Origin: Oscillospiraceae bacterium
GTDB lineage: Bacteria; Bacillota; Clostridia; Oscillospirales; Ruminococcaceae
Length of the DNA: 6,612 bases
Direction of reading: 5' to 3'
Assembly: GCA_900768735.1 (NCBI GenBank)
Contig: CAAGDZ010000133.1
Location: 1 to 6,612, forward strand
This document shows, piece after piece, positions 4,859 through 6,612 of the stretch (its first letter is position 1; each line of letters starts with the position of its first letter). Position numbers and translations under genes: made by a program. The notes below the pieces were generated by a model that made no database searches, had not been told where the DNA came from, and saw nothing but the letters and a program-made list of their open reading frames with translations.

Positions 4859-5251
4859 TTATAATACCGAAGTCAGCTGACTGCCGACAAGTGCTTGTGC
4901 CGCCTGTGAAATAAGCGGCATAGTGATTGCACCTGCTTTAGCAAGCACGCTTTTTACTTTTCTCCACACCTTTGGATCACGGATATTGTCTAAGTATTCG
5001 TGACCGCTGTATGTGATACTGCTGATAAAGCCGTCTATATAGTGTCCTGCCGCAAAACTTACGGTAGCATTTATATAACCAGCTTCTTTCAGCTTTTCAA
5101 CAGTGTAAAGTATCTCATTGTCTTTATATTCTGGCAACCTGTCAAATAATCCGACAACTTCGAGCGGCGTCAATGATAAATCTTCGTCTATCGTTTCGGT
5201 TTTTTCAACGGCAAGAAGTACATCTCTTACGCAGTCATAATTCAGCTTCAT
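4859..5251 (-). CDS. DUF2513-like winged-helix protein
   Basis: This gene has 130 codons. Its ATG overlaps the stop of the preceding gene (ATGA), a sign of translational coupling, and GAGGA lies upstream. The opening MKLNYDCVRDVLLAVEK, the middle YTVEKLKEAGYI and the strand ITYSGHEYLDNI are the pattern of DUF2513, a winged-helix family frequent in phages and mobile elements and of unknown function. The C-terminal 30 residues (SVLAKAGAITMPLISQAAQAL) are hydrophobic or amphipathic and may touch a membrane. It shares the overall plan (winged helix, T-x-x-G-x-x-YL, hydrophobic tail) with the plus-strand gene at 2345-2692. It sits directly behind a toxin/immunity pair in the same operon and before two terminators, so it travels with that cassette. 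A regulatory role is possible but not shown. Confidence 0.72.
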   Translation of the reverse strand: MKLNYDCVRDVLLAVEKTETIDEDLSLTPLEVVGLFDRLPEYKDNEILYTVEKLKEAGYINATVSFAAGHYIDGFISSITYSGHEYLDNIRDPKVWRKVKSVLAKAGAITMPLISQAAQALVGSQLTSVL

Positions 5252-5484
5252 TCTTCGTCCTCGTCATCATCAACTATACTTATCGGGTTATCAAAATCAA
5301 TTCCGTCAAAGGTTGCGGAGTCCCAGCCTAAAATATCAGATGTGTTGGCTTCGGGATTATCCTTGATATATGCGATAATTTCATCTATCCTGTCATAATG
5401 CTCTTTTGCGCTTTGCAACATAGCTCGAACAAAGTCATAGTATGAATCGCTGACATTCTCTAAAAGTGCTTTTAATTCTTCCAT
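5248..5484 (-). CDS. Acidic 78-aa protein, probable immunity partner of the portal-fused toxin
   Basis: This codes for 78 residues from the ATG at 5484. A TTG at 5490 overlapping the portal stop (TTGA) would add two residues and is also possible. The protein is strongly acidic: helical in the first 45 residues (MEELKALLENVSDSYYDFV start), then a segment with NTSDILGWDSATFDGIDFD, and a tail of Asp and Glu (DDDEDEE). I do not recognise a family. A small acidic protein directly coupled to the end of a gene with a variable, basic toxin-like tail is the typical position and character of an immunity protein. It overlaps the DUF2513-like gene by four bases. An intragenic promoter at 5749-5777 could express it without the portal protein. 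The function is inferred from context only. Confidence 0.6.
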   Translation of the reverse strand: MEELKALLENVSDSYYDFVRAMLQSAKEHYDRIDEIIAYIKDNPEANTSDILGWDSATFDGIDFDNPISIVDDDEDEE

Positions 5485-5486
5485 AA

Positions 5487-6527
5487 TCAAGACTTCACTT
5501 TCTTAACAAAATCATAGTCTGCAAATCCGTTGTTTGTAAAACGATACTGATAATACTCGTTACGCCATAAAGAATAATGTACACAATTTTTCTTTCCTGC
5601 GTATCGAATGTAATTTGTGCTTATCTCACTCGACACTTTCTTGATTTCTGCTTTGCTCATCTTAAGCGAACCTGTGCCGGTCGCACTGCCGCTCTTGCTT
5701 GCAAAGCGTCCTTTACTGTCGTGACTATCGTTGTATCTCTTTTCTGTTATTATACCACGATTTTCCTCGTTTTGCAAGCCTTCTCCCGTCATTGTTGCGT
5801 GCTGATTTGTATTCGGAGTGTAGAACGTCTTTGTCTTGGTATCATACAGCACATCATTAAGCCCCAGCTTGATAAAATCAAGACCCAGCGGTGGCAAATC
5901 CTCTTTATAGCGTATCTCGTCCGGCTGTAGGAAATTAGCTTCAAGCCCTATTCTGTACGCTTCGTACCGTGAGCGTATATCGCCCTTCAGAAGCTCGGCG
6001 GTATCAACGACAAAATACATACTCTGCTTTTCGTTTTCAAGCAATAATGCTCTGTTAATAGCGGTCTGCAAAGCCTGTACTATCGGGAGTACGCCTGTTT
6101 TTATACTGCTCATATAGGTTTCGGAGCTTGCTTTTCCGCTGATTACATCGGGAGATAAGCCGAAAATAAGCGCTATCTGCTGTGAGTTTGTGACCTTGTT
6201 CTGATTTAACTGCAAGTCTACGGCAGAGTTTGACCCTTCCTGGAACTTAACACCGTCATTCAGCACCATTGCACGATTATCCGGATTGCAATAAAGCTGA
6301 TTCCATGCTTCTTTGAGTTTGTCAAGCTCGGGCTGCGCAAGCTTTCTGTCGGACTGCAAAAAGCCTTTCTTTCCGCCGCCGCTGACCGCAAGGTTATTTT
6401 CCAGCTTCAGCATATTGTACGCCGCAGAAAGCAATGTATTGATATTGATTTCAATTTCGCAGCAGCCTGACGAGTTTAAGGCATATACGCCCGTAATTTC
6501 AAGAGATTTCGTAACCGTATACTGCAT
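5487..6527 (-). CDS. Truncated HK97-type portal protein with C-terminal toxin-like tail
   Basis: The frame is open back to an ATG at 6596 and closed just above it by a stop, so the normal portal N-terminus is missing rather than cut by the window. I prefer the ATG at 6527, which has GAGAG upstream; the extra 23 codons run through a hairpin. Numbered from 6596, residues about 52-250 are portal: TLLSAAYNMLKLENN, SGGGKKGFLQ, KEAWNQLY, VLNDGVKFQE, IALIFGLSPDVISG, INRALL. Roughly 150 or more usual N-terminal residues are replaced by an unrecognised stretch. Residues 287-300, RYNDSHDSKGRFAS, are a linker, followed by an unfamiliar tail of about 65 residues with VSSEISTNY and a basic end. Variable C-terminal toxin domains on head proteins are known from MuF-type phage toxins; finding one on a portal protein is less usual. 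It is probably defective as a portal. Confidence 0.72.
   Translation of the reverse strand: MQYTVTKSLEITGVYALNSSGCCEIEININTLLSAAYNMLKLENNLAVSGGGKKGFLQSDRKLAQPELDKLKEAWNQLYCNPDNRAMVLNDGVKFQEGSNSAVDLQLNQNKVTNSQQIALIFGLSPDVISGKASSETYMSSIKTGVLPIVQALQTAINRALLLENEKQSMYFVVDTAELLKGDIRSRYEAYRIGLEANFLQPDEIRYKEDLPPLGLDFIKLGLNDVLYDTKTKTFYTPNTNQHATMTGEGLQNEENRGIITEKRYNDSHDSKGRFASKSGSATGTGSLKMSKAEIKKVSSEISTNYIRYAGKKNCVHYSLWRNEYYQYRFTNNGFADYDFVKKVKS
5749..5777 (-). promoter_or_regulatory. Intragenic extended -10 promoter before the portal-fused toxin tail
   Basis: On the minus strand, TTGCAA (5777-5772, 4 of 6 to consensus) and a perfect TATAAT (5754-5749) are separated by 17 bases, with TGG before the -10. 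It lies in the codons just upstream of the RYND linker. Transcription from about 5742 would carry the acidic immunity gene, about 260 bases further on, and the DUF2513-like gene. GTGGTATAAT is identical in the second toxin gene. Confidence 0.48.
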
Positions 6528-6556
6528 ATTTTCTCTCATCAGAAACTGAATACACA

Positions 6557-6586
6557 GCAAGCAGCCACCTGACGGCAGCTGCTTGC
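6557..6586 (-). other. Strong hairpin at the portal gene 5' junction
   Basis: GCAAGCAGC and GCTGCTTGC form a perfect 9-base stem. On the minus-strand RNA it extends by four more pairs (two G-U type) to a GTCA loop. No T tract follows on the minus strand; on the plus strand a loose T-rich stretch begins about nine bases later. It sits exactly where the portal homology is replaced by foreign sequence. It could be a regulatory RNA hairpin, a weak plus-strand terminator or the scar of a mobile element. Confidence 0.4.
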
Positions 6587-6612
6587 ATAATTCCATTTTA
6601 ATTTTTTACCCC

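Noticed and set aside
5577..5930. Plus-strand frame of 117 codons
   Set aside because: It is antisense to the portal core, linker and toxin tail, with no start signal.
6528..6596. First 23 codons of the longest portal frame as genuine protein
   Set aside because: They cover the strong hairpin at 6557-6586 and have no ribosome-binding site, so a start at 6527 is preferred; the matter is not settled.
6557..6612. Plus-strand intrinsic terminator
   Set aside because: The T-rich stretch begins too far from the stem and is interrupted, and two stem pairs are lost on the plus strand.
1..6612. tRNA, rRNA, CRISPR arrays, integrase or attachment sites
   Set aside because: No tRNA cloverleaf, regular repeat-spacer structure, recombinase motif or long direct repeats were seen in the window.

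Overview
The window looks like part of a prophage or prophage remnant from a low-to-mid-GC Firmicute. Gut Oscillospirales/Ruminococcaceae is my best guess, from the style of the head proteins, the AGGAGG ribosome-binding sites and the sigma-A type promoters. That host assignment is inference, not a database result. Nearly all genes read on the minus strand, so the order below runs from high to low coordinates.

Region 6612-4740 begins with the C-terminal two thirds of an HK97-type portal protein. Its N-terminus is replaced by an unrelated short stretch, and its C-terminus carries a linker (RYNDSHDSKGRFAS) and a small toxin-like tail. Two translationally coupled genes follow: an acidic 78-aa protein, probably the cognate immunity protein, and a DUF2513-like winged-helix protein. 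Two tandem intrinsic terminators close this block.

Region 4737-2676 is an in-frame fusion of an HK97-type prohead protease (S78, catalytic triad visible) to a terminase large subunit that lacks its usual N-terminus. A 34-aa membrane peptide missed by length-filtered gene calling follows. In a normal phage the order is terL, portal, protease, so this order plus the fusion points to large internal deletions or recombination.

Region 2692-1498 holds one plus-strand gene (winged helix plus a C-terminal membrane helix). Divergent from it is a second toxin/immunity pair on the minus strand: a 185-aa protein with the same kind of linker and a DUF6883-like tail, then a 62-aa DUF4926-like protein, then a terminator. 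Both toxin genes contain an extended -10 promoter inside their coding sequence, placed so that it could express the immunity gene on its own.

Region 1465-1 is a compact regulatory module. A consensus promoter has a perfect 15-bp palindrome filling its spacer. It drives a 37-aa peptide, a small Arc/ribbon-helix-helix-like protein and a BRO-N antirepressor that runs off the left edge. Each of the two gaps between these genes holds a convergent plus-strand promoter and a factor-independent terminator about 70-80 bases apart, that is, two predicted antisense small RNAs. The layout strongly recalls phage P22 immI (Pant-arc-sar-ant), apparently reinvented with different proteins. I consider this module and the intragenic immunity promoters the most interesting content.
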